From: Microbacterium lacus
GTDB lineage: Bacteria; Actinomycetota; Actinomycetes; Actinomycetales; Microbacteriaceae
Reading direction: 5' to 3'
DNA: 61,689 bases
NCBI RefSeq assembly: GCF_002812805.1
Contig: NZ_NMUM01000027.1
Span: forward strand, 1-61,689
Numbering within the stretch: the stretch's first letter is position 1; each line of letters begins with the position of its first letter. Below, one piece after another: positions 16,447 to 26,016 of this stretch. Under the pieces are notes generated by a model. The model did no database searches and was not told the origin of the DNA. It worked only from the letters and a program-made list of their open reading frames with translations. A program made the position numbers and the translations under genes.

Positions 16447-17626
16447 CGTCCACCCTTACAAGACGAAAGAAGGCAAGCGGTATCTCGTCCGCTTCAAGAA
16501 GCCCGATGGCCGCCAAGGCAACAAGCGCGGCTTCCGTACCAAGTTCGACGCCGAAGAGTTCCTCGCAACTGTCACCGTATCGATCTCAAGCAGCCAATTT
16601 ATCGATCCGGTCGACGGCAAGATCACGATCGACGAGCTCGGCACAACCTGGCTGCAGGACCAGGCCGCGGTACTGAAGCCTTCCTCCTACCACCCACTCC
16701 AGTCCGTGTGGCGGGTCCACGTGCAACCGCGCTGGGGCCGGGTGCAGATCGGTGCCGTGCGCTACAGCGATGTGCGGTCGTGGGTCACCACGCTCGCCGG
16801 CAAGCGGGGCGCGACCACCGTCATCAGGGCGTACGGCATCCTCTCCTCGATCCTCGACATCGCCGTGCGCGATCGGCGCATTCCCGAGAACCCCGCGCGC
16901 GGCATCCGGTTACCGAAGAAGCGCGCGAAGCGGCGGGTTTACCTGACTCACACGCAGGTGGACCTTCTCGCCCGCCAGTCGTTGTACCCGGAGGTCATCT
17001 ACTTCCTCGCCTATACCGGCCTGCGGTGGGGAGAAGCGACGGGTCTGCGGGTAAGAGATGTCGACATCAGCCGTGGCCGCGTGCAGGTGCAAGAGAATGC
17101 CGTGATGGTCAATGGCACGATCCATACAGGTACTCCCAAATCACACGTCACCCGATCAGTGCCCTACCCCGAGTTCATCGAGCCAATGCTTCACGCCAAG
17201 ATGATCGGCAAGTCTCAAAGCGATCTCCTGCTCGGCGATGGCGCATCCCACATGCTGTTGCCGAACTCGCAGGACGGATGGTTCGCTGGGGCGGTCCGCC
17301 GCGCTGGTGCGATCGACCCCACCTTCCCTCATGTCACACCGCACGACCTGCGCCACACCGCAGCCAGCCTTGCTATCAGCGCCGGAGCGAACGTGAAAGC
17401 CGTCCAGCGCATGCTCGGACACGCCTCCGCCGCGATGACCCTCGACACCTACGCCGACCTCTTCGACGACGACCTCGACCTCGTCGCACACGCACTCAGC
17501 CGCGCACGCGACGCACGCACTGTCACTCTTCATGAGTCGCCGAGAACCTCGCCGAGCGACCCGCACGCAACAGGCCCGTACATCCCGCCCGGAATCGCTC
17601 CAGGCAGCTACAACCCTGCCCGCTAA
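16439..17626 (+). CDS. int: tyrosine recombinase/integrase
   Basis: 395 residues. The domains are an N-terminal AP2-like arm-binding region (HPYKTKEGKRYLVRFKKPDG), a SAM-like core-binding domain (~60-160) and a C-terminal catalytic domain with Arg196 (TGLRWGE), Lys near 234, HDLRH (His312, Arg315), His338 (MLGHAS) and nucleophile Tyr348 (TLDTYADLF). All catalytic residues are present. It lies about 165 bases from the 3' end of tRNA-Ser, the typical arrangement for an element integrated in the tRNA 3' end. A non-conserved Pro/Ser-rich tail of ~30 residues follows the catalytic domain. Confidence 0.93.
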   Translation: MGSVHPYKTKEGKRYLVRFKKPDGRQGNKRGFRTKFDAEEFLATVTVSISSSQFIDPVDGKITIDELGTTWLQDQAAVLKPSSYHPLQSVWRVHVQPRWGRVQIGAVRYSDVRSWVTTLAGKRGATTVIRAYGILSSILDIAVRDRRIPENPARGIRLPKKRAKRRVYLTHTQVDLLARQSLYPEVIYFLAYTGLRWGEATGLRVRDVDISRGRVQVQENAVMVNGTIHTGTPKSHVTRSVPYPEFIEPMLHAKMIGKSQSDLLLGDGASHMLLPNSQDGWFAGAVRRAGAIDPTFPHVTPHDLRHTAASLAISAGANVKAVQRMLGHASAAMTLDTYADLFDDDLDLVAHALSRARDARTVTLHESPRTSPSDPHATGPYIPPGIAPGSYNPAR

Positions 17627-17742
17627 ACGACACCTCGAGCTGTTCTCGCGCGTCGTTCCGGGCGCCCGGAACGCTCCGAATAGGCCGCTGGGAAGCACGT
17701 TCTTTCCCAAATCTTTCCCACAAGCCGAATTCGTGAAAGACA

Positions 17743-17785
17743 GAAGCCCCGCGATCCCAGTGTTTCCAAGGGTTCGCGGGGCTTC
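17743..17785 (-). terminator. hairpin downstream of tRNA-Ser
   Basis: The arms GAAGCCCCGCGATCCC and GGGTTCGCGGGGCTTC pair with one mismatch region, and T-rich sequence follows on the minus strand. It sits just 3' of tRNA-Ser and would end its transcript; it may have been brought in by the element. Confidence 0.7.
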
Positions 17786-17790
17786 GACGA

Positions 17791-17830
17791 TGGCGGTGAC
17801 GGTGGGATTTGAACCCACGGTAGGGGGTTA
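17791..17830. other. probable attachment site (tRNA-Ser 3' end)
   Basis: Tyrosine integrases next to a tRNA usually recombine within its 3' half, and the element keeps the tRNA intact. The core is therefore expected in the T arm/acceptor part here. No second copy was found in the window, so the other end lies left of base 1 and the exact core cannot be set. Confidence 0.4.
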
Positions 17831-17881
17831 CCCTACACAACTTTTCGAGAGTTGCACCTTCGGCCGCTCGGACACGTCACC
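17791..17881 (-). tRNA. tRNA-Ser (anticodon CGA)
   Basis: 91 nt including an encoded CCA. The acceptor stem is GGTGACG with CGTCACC, followed by discriminator G. The anticodon stem-loop is CAACT-CTCGAAA-AGTTG, giving CGA. A long variable arm (GTAGGGTAACCCCCTAC) and a T arm GTGGGTTCAAATCCCAC mark a class II tRNA. It is on the minus strand with its 3' end toward the integrase. Confidence 0.93.
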
Positions 17882-17940
17882 GCGGAATAGCTTACGTGCC
17901 CGCACGTCCCCCCGCCAATCGCACAAGTCCAGCGCCCGGC

Positions 17941-18444
17941 TCACTCCACGCGGAACGCCTCCGCCTGCTTCGCCTCGCTGGCCACGCGCACCCCGTAGCG
18001 ATAGGAGAGCTTGCCGCCGAGCCATCCCGAAATGCTCAAGACCAACAGGCTCAGGATGCTGACGACGAACGCCCCGACCGGGATCTCGTCCGTGGTGCTG
18101 CGGAAGAAGAGCTGCACGGCGTATGCGCCGCAGACGGTGATGTTCAGACCCATATGGAAGGTCGCCGTGCTCGAGGCCTGGGTACGGTCGGGAATGCGCA
18201 GGTAGTCCAGCACACCGAAGAAGATCGCGGCGATGCTCCCCAGCAGACCGATCACGATCAGCACCCGCGACCCGATCGCGAATGGCTCGGGGTTCGCAGA
18301 GACGAGTCCGATGATGTCGAACACGAGGCTGGCGATCCACGCACCGATCGGGATCGTCACGGCGATCGGATGGAACGGATGCCCGTAAGGTCCGGCCAGA
18401 ACGGTCGCCGGGCGCTTTGCGGACGAGATGTCTTCATCGGGCAT
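17941..18444 (-). CDS. DUF2231 membrane protein
   Basis: 167 residues with four predicted transmembrane helices (around 28-48, 60-80, 92-112 and 125-147). The N-terminal motif LAGPYGHPFHPIAVTIPIGAW contains the HPIHP-like signature of DUF2231 and is followed by charged loops. The family's function is unknown; some members are linked to haem or redox membrane proteins. It is one of two adjacent paralogs sharing the GPYGHPFHPIAV motif and the SGWLGGKL motif. It is the first chromosomal gene after the tRNA-Ser boundary. Confidence 0.82.
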   Translation of the reverse strand: MPDEDISSAKRPATVLAGPYGHPFHPIAVTIPIGAWIASLVFDIIGLVSANPEPFAIGSRVLIVIGLLGSIAAIFFGVLDYLRIPDRTQASSTATFHMGLNITVCGAYAVQLFFRSTTDEIPVGAFVVSILSLLVLSISGWLGGKLSYRYGVRVASEAKQAEAFRVE

Positions 18445-18474
18445 GCGTACCTCCTGGGTGGGTGACGGTTCGGT

Positions 18475-18993
18475 TCACGGCAGCGGCTCGAGACCTTCGC
18501 GCTGGGTTTGCTCGTCCGCGACGCGAACACCGAAGGTATGCGCGAGTTTTCCGCCGAGCCAACCCGAGAGGCTGAGGATCGCGAGGCCGCTGACGCTGAG
18601 GATGACGGCGAACGTCGAGACACCTTCGCTGTCGCTGAAAATGCCGCCGCGCAGCAACAGGCTCGCGAGGAAGATCCCCATGGCGATCAGGTTGAGGATC
18701 ATATGCGTCGTGCCCGTAGCCCGGGCGGGCGTGCCGCGCGGAATAGTCAGCCAGTCCAGAAACCCCAGGACGGCAGCAACGACGGCGCCGATCAGCCCGA
18801 TGACGATCAAGATCCTCGCCCCCATCACGAATGGAGCGGGCGAGGACTGCGTGATCGCGATGAAGTCGAACACGACGCTCGACACCCATGCACCGATCGG
18901 GATGATCACGGCGATCGGATGAAATGGGTGACCGTACGGGCCGGCGATCCGTGTGAGTGGGTACTTGGCAGCGGGGCGCGGTGGGCTGTGCAT
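18475..18993 (-). CDS. DUF2231 membrane protein, paralog
   Basis: 172 residues and four membrane helices, with the same plan as its downstream neighbour 30 bases away: RIAGPYGHPFHPIAVIIPIG at the start and LSLSGWLGGKLAHTFGVRV at the end. The two are a tandem duplication and probably form an operon or a heteromer. AGGC-type sequence upstream is weak, and the start at 18993 is chosen because a charged N-terminus precedes the motif by about 20 residues. Confidence 0.82.
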   Translation of the reverse strand: MHSPPRPAAKYPLTRIAGPYGHPFHPIAVIIPIGAWVSSVVFDFIAITQSSPAPFVMGARILIVIGLIGAVVAAVLGFLDWLTIPRGTPARATGTTHMILNLIAMGIFLASLLLRGGIFSDSEGVSTFAVILSVSGLAILSLSGWLGGKLAHTFGVRVADEQTQREGLEPLP

Positions 18994-19182
18994 CGGGGCC
19001 TCCGAGACGAGTCATGCGGCGAACGAGCAACGCGGAGCGAAGCCGGTGAGGTGACGAGATTACGGTCGACACCACGGGTTCTGATCGGGGGTTGACACGG
19101 CCGCCGTTCTGCCGCATCGTGGGCGATCGCCTGCGCGCACACATCCGCTCGCGAACTCGCCCACCACAGCCCAGTCGAGGGC

Positions 19183-19188
19183 TAGGTT
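19183..19188 (+). promoter_or_regulatory. -10 hexamer of a leaderless MFS transcript
   Basis: TAGGTT lies exactly six bases before the ATG at 19195 and no ribosome site is present, so transcription should start at or next to the start codon. Confidence 0.55.
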
Positions 19189-19194
19189 GTCCCC

Positions 19195-20583
19195 ATGGCC
19201 TCCCCGATGACCCGCCAACAGCGCCTCGTTCTGGCGGTTGCCGTGCTCGCCTCGTTCGTCGCGTTCCTCGACGGCACGGTCGTCACTGTCGCACTGCCCG
19301 CGATAGACGAAGAGCTCGGCGGCGGGTTGACCACCCAACAATGGGTGGTGGATGCCTACCTCATCACCCTCGGCGCGCTCATTCTGCTGGCGGGGTCGGT
19401 GAGCGACGCATTCGGACGGATCGTCGTGCTGCGGATCGGTCTGATCGGCTTCGGCATCGCCTCGGTCGCCATCGCGGTGGCGCCCGACCCGATCGTGTTG
19501 ATCGTGGCTCGCGCGTTGCAGGGCGCCGCCGGGGCGTTCCTCGTCCCGAGCTCTCTGGCCCTGATCACCTCGACCTTCCGCGACGCCGCGCAGGGGCGGG
19601 CGATCGGCATCTGGACCGCGCTGACGACCTGCGCAATGCTTACGGGACCCGTCCTCGGTGGCATCTTCGTCGACCTGCTCTCGTGGCGCCTCGTCTTCTT
19701 GATCAACGTCCTTCCGATCGCGATCACGCTCTGGCTTCTGACGCGCCTCACCCACCGCGACGTTCGGCGACCGGATGCCTCGATCGACTGGCTCGGCGCG
19801 GCGCTCTGCACTCTCGGGCTCGGCGGGTTCGTGTTCGCCCTCATCGAGCAACCGAACCTCGGGTGGGGATCCCCCGCCATCCTGATCCCGGGCATCGGCG
19901 GTCTCGCCATGTTCATCGCGTTCCTGCTGCGCCAGCGGACCGTGCGGTCGCCGATCCTGCCGCTCGACCTCTTCCGAGTCCGCAACTTCTGGACCGGCAA
20001 CGTCGCGACCGCTTTCGTCTACGGCGCGCTGAGCCTGAACGGCTTCGTCGTCGGCGTCTACCTGCAGCAGGGCGCCGGCCTGAGCGCCACCCTCGCGGGC
20101 CTCGCGAGCCTGCCGGGCACGGTGCTGTTGATCCTGCTGAGCTCCCGCGTGGGCGCCCTCTCGGGTCGATTCGGCCCGCGCCTGTTCATGACGGTCGGAC
20201 CGCTGGTGATGGCCGCGGGCGCGCTCCTTCTTCTCACCGTCCGCGACGACTTCTCGTATTGGACGCAGGTGCTGCCCGGCATCCTGGTCTTCGGTCTCGG
20301 GATCTCACTGACGGTGGCTCCGCTGACATCAGCCATTCTGGGCGCGATCGACACCGATCGCTCGGGCATCGCCTCGGCCGTCAACAACGCCGTGTCGCGC
20401 GTAGCCGGCCTGATCGTGATCGCGTTGCTGGCGACGATCGTCGGCGGATCGCTCGACCTCGACGGCTTCCACCGCGCGGCGATCGTCACGGCCGCACTCA
20501 TGGCAGTCGGGGGGCTCGTCTCGTTCGCCGGCATCCGCAATCCGCCGCGCGTCACCACCCCGGTCGTTGATCAAGCGCAGTGA
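19195..20583 (+). CDS. MFS transporter, DHA2 (EmrB/QacA-like) family
   Basis: 462 residues with 12-14 predicted membrane helices. The DHA motif D1-type FLDGTVVTVALPAI is in helix 1, motif A-like GSVSDAFGRIVVLRIG follows helix 2, and motif C-like LTGPVLGGIFVDLLSWRLVFLIN is in helix 5. These exporters use the proton gradient to remove drugs or metabolites; the substrate here is unknown. The gene stands alone, with a leaderless-type promoter. Confidence 0.85.
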   Translation: MASPMTRQQRLVLAVAVLASFVAFLDGTVVTVALPAIDEELGGGLTTQQWVVDAYLITLGALILLAGSVSDAFGRIVVLRIGLIGFGIASVAIAVAPDPIVLIVARALQGAAGAFLVPSSLALITSTFRDAAQGRAIGIWTALTTCAMLTGPVLGGIFVDLLSWRLVFLINVLPIAITLWLLTRLTHRDVRRPDASIDWLGAALCTLGLGGFVFALIEQPNLGWGSPAILIPGIGGLAMFIAFLLRQRTVRSPILPLDLFRVRNFWTGNVATAFVYGALSLNGFVVGVYLQQGAGLSATLAGLASLPGTVLLILLSSRVGALSGRFGPRLFMTVGPLVMAAGALLLLTVRDDFSYWTQVLPGILVFGLGISLTVAPLTSAILGAIDTDRSGIASAVNNAVSRVAGLIVIALLATIVGGSLDLDGFHRAAIVTAALMAVGGLVSFAGIRNPPRVTTPVVDQAQ

Positions 20584-20657
20584 GTCGAAACGCATCGGCC
20601 CCTTAGTTCCGGGCCCTACCCCTGCCTTTATCGTCAGCCCCCTGCGAGACTGACGAC

Positions 20658-21611
20658 ATGAGCGCTATCGAGAACTCCAAACTCACCGTCGTCGGCGCGG
20701 GAAGCGTGGGGGCAAGCACCGCCTACGCCGCACTCATCCGCGGGTCAGCGCGCCACGTGGCGCTCTACGACATCGCCACCGCGAAGGTCGAGGCCGAGGT
20801 GCTCGACCTGGCGCACGGCACCCAGTTCACCGGCGCGAGCGACATCATCGGCGGCAGCGACCTCTCCGTCGTCGAGGGATCCCACGTCGTCGTCATCACG
20901 GCGGGCGCAAAGCAGAAGCCGGGTCAGTCGCGCATCGAACTCGCCGAGGTCAACGCCGGGATCCTGCGCACGATGATGCCCGAGCTGCTCTCGGTCGCGC
21001 CCGACGCCGTCTACGTCGTCGTCACCAATCCCTGCGACGTTCTGACCGTCCTCGCGCAAGAGGCGACGGCCCTCCCGCCCGAGCGGATCTTCGCCTCGGG
21101 AACCGTGCTCGACACGTCTCGTCTGCGCTGGAAGCTCGCCGAACGCGCAGGGGTTTCGACCTCGAGCGTGCACGCGTACATCGTCGGCGAGCACGGTGAC
21201 ACCGAGTTCCCGATGTGGTCGAAGGCCACGATCGGCTCGGTTCCGATCCTCGACTGGGTGTCGCCCGGACACCCCCGGATGTCTCAGGACGAGCTCGACG
21301 CGATCGCCATCGATGTGCGGGATGCCGCGTACAAGGTCATCCTCGGCAAGGGGGCGACGAACTACGCGATCGGGCTCTCGAGCGCACGCATCGTCGAGGC
21401 GATCCTGAACGACGAGAACGCCGTGATGCCGGTCAGCACCGTGCTGCGCGACTTCCACGGGATCGACGGGGTGGCCCTGTCGGTCCCATCGATCGTCAGC
21501 GCTCGCGGCGCGGTGCCGATCCGCGAGACCGTCTTCTCGCCGCATGAGCTCGACCTGCTGCGCGACTCTGCCGATGCCCTGCGGACGGTGGCGGACTCGC
21601 TCCGAGGCTGA
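20658..21611 (+). CDS. ldh: L-lactate dehydrogenase
   Basis: 317 residues. Cytoplasmic NAD-dependent interconversion of pyruvate and L-lactate. It has a Rossmann motif VVGAGSVGASTAYA (residues 11-24), the substrate loop with Gln and Arg (AGAKQKPGQSRIEL, Gln and Arg favour pyruvate over oxaloacetate), VTNPCDV, and the active-site IVGEHGDTEF with catalytic His. Length and motifs are normal. It is monocistronic and follows the MFS gene after 74 bases. Confidence 0.93.
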   Translation: MSAIENSKLTVVGAGSVGASTAYAALIRGSARHVALYDIATAKVEAEVLDLAHGTQFTGASDIIGGSDLSVVEGSHVVVITAGAKQKPGQSRIELAEVNAGILRTMMPELLSVAPDAVYVVVTNPCDVLTVLAQEATALPPERIFASGTVLDTSRLRWKLAERAGVSTSSVHAYIVGEHGDTEFPMWSKATIGSVPILDWVSPGHPRMSQDELDAIAIDVRDAAYKVILGKGATNYAIGLSSARIVEAILNDENAVMPVSTVLRDFHGIDGVALSVPSIVSARGAVPIRETVFSPHELDLLRDSADALRTVADSLRG

Positions 21612-21710
21612 CCCGAACAGAGGAGTTCAGCGCCGCAAGAGGATGTCTGGGGCCGGATTGTCCTCATTTCGCACCGAAGTCCTCGGTTTCGCGCGACGCA
21701 GGGTCCGCCG

Positions 21711-22931
21711 TCAGCGACGCCGCAGCGGCGCGGCAGCGAGGGAACCCGCCACCCCGAACAACACGACCGCTCCCCCGACGACGATCAGCACCGGCAACCA
21801 CGTGCCGCTAGCCTCGTGGATCCCGCCGAGGGCGATCGGACCGGCCGCCGCCAACCCATAACCGACGCCCTGAACGATCCCGGATCGGCCGGCAACCGTA
21901 CGCTCTCCGCCCCCGAGCGCGCCGATCGTGATGAACACCACGGTCAATCCGCCGCCCTGAGCGATACCGCCGACCGCACACCAGAGCCACCAGAGGCTCG
22001 GATCCACCGCGAACCCGACGGGAATCGCAAGCCATCCGACGGCCACAAAAATCACGCCCGCAAGGATCGAGACGCGCGTCGTCAGGATCGGGATCAGGAG
22101 GGCCCCGGCCACGCCCGCGACCTGGAAGATCGCCGCGATGCCACCCGCGGCGGCCGCGGCGAATCCCTCGTCCTCGAGCAGCGACGGCAGCCAGGCCGTC
22201 ACCCCGTAGAAGCTGAATGCCTGGCCGGCGAATGCCGCGGCGAGAAACCACGTCGACGCGGATCGCATCACGTGCGGCGCAGCCTCGCCGCTCGGCACGG
22301 GCGTCACGCTCGCGCGCGGCAGCAGCGCCCCGCGAACCCCGTGCAGGCCGATCCACACGGCGAGCGCAACCACTCCGAAACCTGCCCACACGACGATGGC
22401 ACCCTGCCACCCGATCTGCTCGGCGAGCGGCGCCGTGGCGAACGTCACCGTCATCGTGCCGACGTTGATCGCCGACGTGTAGACCCCGGTCATGAAGTGC
22501 GCTCGCTCGCGCGGAAACTCACGGGCGATGATGATCGGCACGACGACGTTGCCGATCGTGAGGAACAGCCCGATGACGGCCGTGCCGATGAGGGCCGCCG
22601 AGAGCCCACCCGCGGAACGAATGAGGCATCCGAGGATCGCCCCCGCCAAACACAGCGAGAGGGCGAAATCGATGCCGCCGCGCCGGATCACCCATACCGC
22701 GATCGGCGAGCAGATCGCGAAAGCGAGCACGGGGATGCTCGTCAAAAGACCCACGACCGCGGCGGATACCCCCAGGTCGGTGCCGATCACTCCCGCGACC
22801 GGGGCAACCGCGAGGATCGGAGCCCGTAGCAGCGCCGCCGTGAACATGACTGCGACGGTGAGCGCGACGAGACGCCCCGGAGTGAAGACGGGGGGCGAGG
22901 GATTCAGCGGAGGGACCGACACTGGGCCCAC
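21711..22931 (-). CDS. MFS transporter, CynX/NimT-like
   Basis: About 406 residues with 12 membrane helices, starting near TPGRLVALTVAVMFTAALLR. The helix 1 motif LRAPILAVAPVAGVIGTDL is typical of the cyanate/nitroimidazole (CynX/NimT) and glucose-type exporters of the family. The open frame continues to 23144, but those ~70 residues overlap the opposite glpK and are not protein-like. I therefore choose GTG at 22931 or 22922; neither has a strong ribosome site. Substrate unknown. Confidence 0.8.
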   Translation of the reverse strand: MGPVSVPPLNPSPPVFTPGRLVALTVAVMFTAALLRAPILAVAPVAGVIGTDLGVSAAVVGLLTSIPVLAFAICSPIAVWVIRRGGIDFALSLCLAGAILGCLIRSAGGLSAALIGTAVIGLFLTIGNVVVPIIIAREFPRERAHFMTGVYTSAINVGTMTVTFATAPLAEQIGWQGAIVVWAGFGVVALAVWIGLHGVRGALLPRASVTPVPSGEAAPHVMRSASTWFLAAAFAGQAFSFYGVTAWLPSLLEDEGFAAAAAGGIAAIFQVAGVAGALLIPILTTRVSILAGVIFVAVGWLAIPVGFAVDPSLWWLWCAVGGIAQGGGLTVVFITIGALGGGERTVAGRSGIVQGVGYGLAAAGPIALGGIHEASGTWLPVLIVVGGAVVLFGVAGSLAAAPLRRR

Positions 22932-23062
22932 GCTATCCAGATTCCCCGCGAACCCTGTCGATCGAGTCCCGTGGACTGGGATTCCGTACTCTGGACCGGG
23001 GCCCACAGCGGGCCGGACGCTGCGAAGACGATGCAGTCGCGCAAACGAAGGAGTGATCGTCG

Positions 23063-24565
23063 ATGACCTACATCCTCGCCCTCGATCAGGGCACGACGAG
23101 CACACGGGCGATCGTCTTCGACCACCGGGGACGCTCGGTCTCATCCGGCCAGCTCGAGCACCGACAGATCTTCCCGCGCGCGGGATGGGTCGAGCACGAT
23201 GCGAGCGAGATCTGGCACAACACGCAAGAGGTCATCGGGGTCGCGCTCGCCCGCGCCGACGTCACGCGGCACGACATCGCGGCGATCGGCATCACGAACC
23301 AGCGCGAGACGGTCATCCTGTGGGACCGCCGGACGGGCGAACCGGTCCACAACGCGATCGTCTGGCAGGACACGCGCAGTCAGACCATCGTCGACCGGCT
23401 CGCCGCGGACGGAGGCATCGACAGGTTCCGCGGGCTCACAGGCCTGCCCCTGGCGTCGTACTTCTCGGCCACGAAGATCGCGTGGGCGCTCGAGAACCTG
23501 CCCGAGGCGCGGCGGCTCGCCGACGAAGGACACCTCGCCTTCGGCACACCCGACACCTGGCTGCTCTGGAACCTGACCGGCGGACTGGACGGCGGCGTGC
23601 ACGCGACGGATGTCACGAACGCCAGCCGGACCCTGCTGATGAATCTCGAAACTCTCGACTGGGATGCGTCGCTCCTCGAAGCCTTCGGCATCCCCGAGTC
23701 GTTGTTGCCCGACATCCGTTCGTCCTCCGAGGTCTACGGGCACGCCGAGCCGTCGAGCCTGCTGCGCGAGGTGCCGATCGCGGGCATCATGGGCGATCAG
23801 CAGGCGGCGACCTTCGGTCAGGCGGCGTTCGCACCCGGCGACAGCAAGAACACCTACGGCACCGGCAACTTTTTGGTGGTCAACACGGGTGACCGCCCGA
23901 TCATCTCGGAGCACGGGTTGCTGACCACCGTGGCCTACCGGCTCGGCGACGGCGCAACCGCGTACGCACTCGAGGGATCCATCGCGGTCACCGGATCGCT
24001 CGTGCAGTGGCTGCGCGACAACCTGGGCATCATCGGGTCGGCCACCGAGGTCGAAACCCTCGCGAACGAGGTCGAGGATTCGGGCGGCGTCATCATCGTC
24101 CCCGCGTTCTCGGGCTTGTTCGCCCCGCATTGGCGGCCCGACGCGCGCGGCGCGATCCTGGGCCTCACCCGTTTCGCCGATCGTCGGCACATCGCCCGGG
24201 CGGCGCTGGAGTCGGTCGCACTGCAGAGCCGCGAGGTCGTGGACGCGGCGAACGCCGACCTGGGCTCTGCCATCACCGAGCTTCGCGTCGATGGCGGCAT
24301 GGTCGCCAACGGCACGCTCATGCAGATGCAGGCGGATGCCTTGGGTATTCCGGTCATCCGACCGGTGAACGTCGAGACGACCGCGCTCGGTGCGGCCTTC
24401 GCCGCCGGGCTCGCGGTCGGCTATTGGGCGGGGCTGCCCGAGCTCTCGGACCTGTGGAGCGAGGACCGCCGGTGGGAGCCGACGTCGAGCGAGGCCGAGC
24501 GCACACACATGCTCGCGCGGTGGCAGGATGCCCTGGCCCGAACGCTGGACTGGCCGCTCGACTGA
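23063..24565 (+). CDS. glpK: glycerol kinase
   Basis: 500 residues. ATP-dependent phosphorylation of glycerol to sn-glycerol 3-phosphate, feeding lipid synthesis and glycolysis. It has an FGGY-kinase N-domain from [18 protein letters not shown], glycerol-site [11 protein letters not shown], adenine-site [10 protein letters not shown], and the C-domain signature [12 protein letters not shown] plus [24 protein letters not shown] lies about nine bases before the ATG. No glpF or glpD is adjacent. Full length with all motifs. Confidence 0.95.
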   Translation: MTYILALDQGTTSTRAIVFDHRGRSVSSGQLEHRQIFPRAGWVEHDASEIWHNTQEVIGVALARADVTRHDIAAIGITNQRETVILWDRRTGEPVHNAIVWQDTRSQTIVDRLAADGGIDRFRGLTGLPLASYFSATKIAWALENLPEARRLADEGHLAFGTPDTWLLWNLTGGLDGGVHATDVTNASRTLLMNLETLDWDASLLEAFGIPESLLPDIRSSSEVYGHAEPSSLLREVPIAGIMGDQQAATFGQAAFAPGDSKNTYGTGNFLVVNTGDRPIISEHGLLTTVAYRLGDGATAYALEGSIAVTGSLVQWLRDNLGIIGSATEVETLANEVEDSGGVIIVPAFSGLFAPHWRPDARGAILGLTRFADRRHIARAALESVALQSREVVDAANADLGSAITELRVDGGMVANGTLMQMQADALGIPVIRPVNVETTALGAAFAAGLAVGYWAGLPELSDLWSEDRRWEPTSSEAERTHMLARWQDALARTLDWPLD

Positions 24566-24588
24566 CGCCCTCTGTCGGTGGGGGCGCC

Positions 24589-24594
24589 TAACCT
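24589..24594 (+). promoter_or_regulatory. -10 hexamer of a leaderless radA transcript
   Basis: TAACCT ends six bases before the ATG at 24601. No Shine-Dalgarno sequence lies in the gap, so a leaderless message is likely. Confidence 0.55.
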
Positions 24595-24600
24595 GGGCCC

Positions 24601-26001
24601 ATGGCAACTCGAAAGCCCAGCACGGCCTATCGCTGCGCGGAATGCGGGTGGACGAGCGTCAAATGGGTGGGTCGCTGCGGCGAGTGCCAGCAGTGGGGCA
24701 CGGTCACCGAGGTCGCGGAACAGACCGGCATCCTGCGCGGATTCACACCTCACGCGCCGACGGCCGATCGCGTTGCGCGACCGATAACCGACGTTGCGAC
24801 GATCGAGGCTCCGCGACGCCCCACAGGTGTGGGTGAATTCGATCGCGTCCTCGGCGGCGGACTCGTTGCGGGCGCGACGATCCTGATCTCGGGTGAGCCC
24901 GGTGTCGGTAAGTCGACGCTGCTACTCGAGGTTGCGGCGCGCGCCGCACGCTCCGGTCGGCGCGTGCTGTACGTGAGCGCCGAGGAGTCGACCGCGCAGG
25001 TACGGCTCCGTGCCGAGCGCACCGGCGCGCTCCACGACGAGCTGTTCATCGCGAGCGAAACCGACCTGGCAACACTCGTCGGCCAGATCGACCAGGTCGT
25101 GCCCACACTTCTGATTGTCGACTCGGTGCAGACCGTCTCGTCCTCGCTCAGCGAGGGACTGGCGGGGCATCCCAGTCAGGTGCGCGAGGTCGCGGCGACG
25201 CTCGTTCGCATCGCGAAAGAACGCGATCTGCCGGTGCTGATCGTCGGTCACGTGACGAAAGACGGCTCGATCGCCGGGCCGCGGTTGCTCGAGCACCTCG
25301 TCGATGTCGTCTGTCATTTCGAAGGCGACCGTCAGACCGCGCTGCGCTTCGTACGGGCACTGAAGAACCGTTTCGGGCCGACGGACGAGGTCGGATGCTT
25401 CGAGATGACCGGCGACGGCATTGCCGAGGTTCCCGATCCGAGCGGGCTGTTTCTGGGGCACGGCACCCCTGTCAGCGGCTCGTGCGTCACGGTCGCGCTC
25501 GAAGGCCGTCGCGCCCTGCCCGTCGAGATCCAGGCCCTGGTCAATCCGAGCTCGACCCCGAACCCTCGTCGCGTCGTGAACGGCGTCGATTCGTCGCGAG
25601 TCGCCATGATCCTGGCGGTTCTCGAACGCCGCGCCGGGCTGAAGCTGAGCGCCCTCGACGTCTACGTCTCGACGGTGGGCGGAGTTCGCCTCACCGAACC
25701 GGCCGCCGATTTGGCCATCGCCTTGGCCATCGCCAGCGCTCTCGGCGAGTTCGCCATCCCACACCAGGTCGCGGCGGTCGGCGAGCTGAGCCTCTCGGGT
25801 GAGATCCGAGCGGTCGCGCAGCTGGCACAGCGTCGCAGCGAGGCATCCCGTCTCGGTTTTGTGCACTTCGTCGATGCCGGGTCCAAGCACCTGCCGGCGG
25901 CCCTCGACACTGTTCGCGGCCACGCCGATCGCGCCGCCCGTGGCGGGCGCGGGCCGCTCGATCGTCAGAGCCGTGGCCCGAGCGACGTTCCGGAGTTCTG
26001 A
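24601..26001 (+). CDS. radA: DNA repair protein RadA
   Basis: 466 residues. RadA is a hexameric DnaB-like branch-migration helicase acting in recombinational repair. It has an N-terminal zinc finger (Cys12/15 and Cys26/29 in RCAECGW and RCGECQQWG), Walker A ISGEPGVGKSTL (around 96-107), the RadA-specific KNRFGPTDEVG motif, and a C-terminal Lon-protease-like domain (RAGLKLSALDVYVSTVGGV). Length is normal. It is convergent with the SseB-like gene, whose stop is only 15 bases away. Confidence 0.95.
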   Translation: MATRKPSTAYRCAECGWTSVKWVGRCGECQQWGTVTEVAEQTGILRGFTPHAPTADRVARPITDVATIEAPRRPTGVGEFDRVLGGGLVAGATILISGEPGVGKSTLLLEVAARAARSGRRVLYVSAEESTAQVRLRAERTGALHDELFIASETDLATLVGQIDQVVPTLLIVDSVQTVSSSLSEGLAGHPSQVREVAATLVRIAKERDLPVLIVGHVTKDGSIAGPRLLEHLVDVVCHFEGDRQTALRFVRALKNRFGPTDEVGCFEMTGDGIAEVPDPSGLFLGHGTPVSGSCVTVALEGRRALPVEIQALVNPSSTPNPRRVVNGVDSSRVAMILAVLERRAGLKLSALDVYVSTVGGVRLTEPAADLAIALAIASALGEFAIPHQVAAVGELSLSGEIRAVAQLAQRRSEASRLGFVHFVDAGSKHLPAALDTVRGHADRAARGGRGPLDRQSRGPSDVPEF

Positions 26002-26016
26002 CCGCGCGAGGCCGCG

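Noticed and set aside
1..17626. Second copy of the tRNA-Ser 3' end as the other attachment site
   Set aside because: No match to the T-arm sequence was noticed left of the integrase; it is presumably outside the window.
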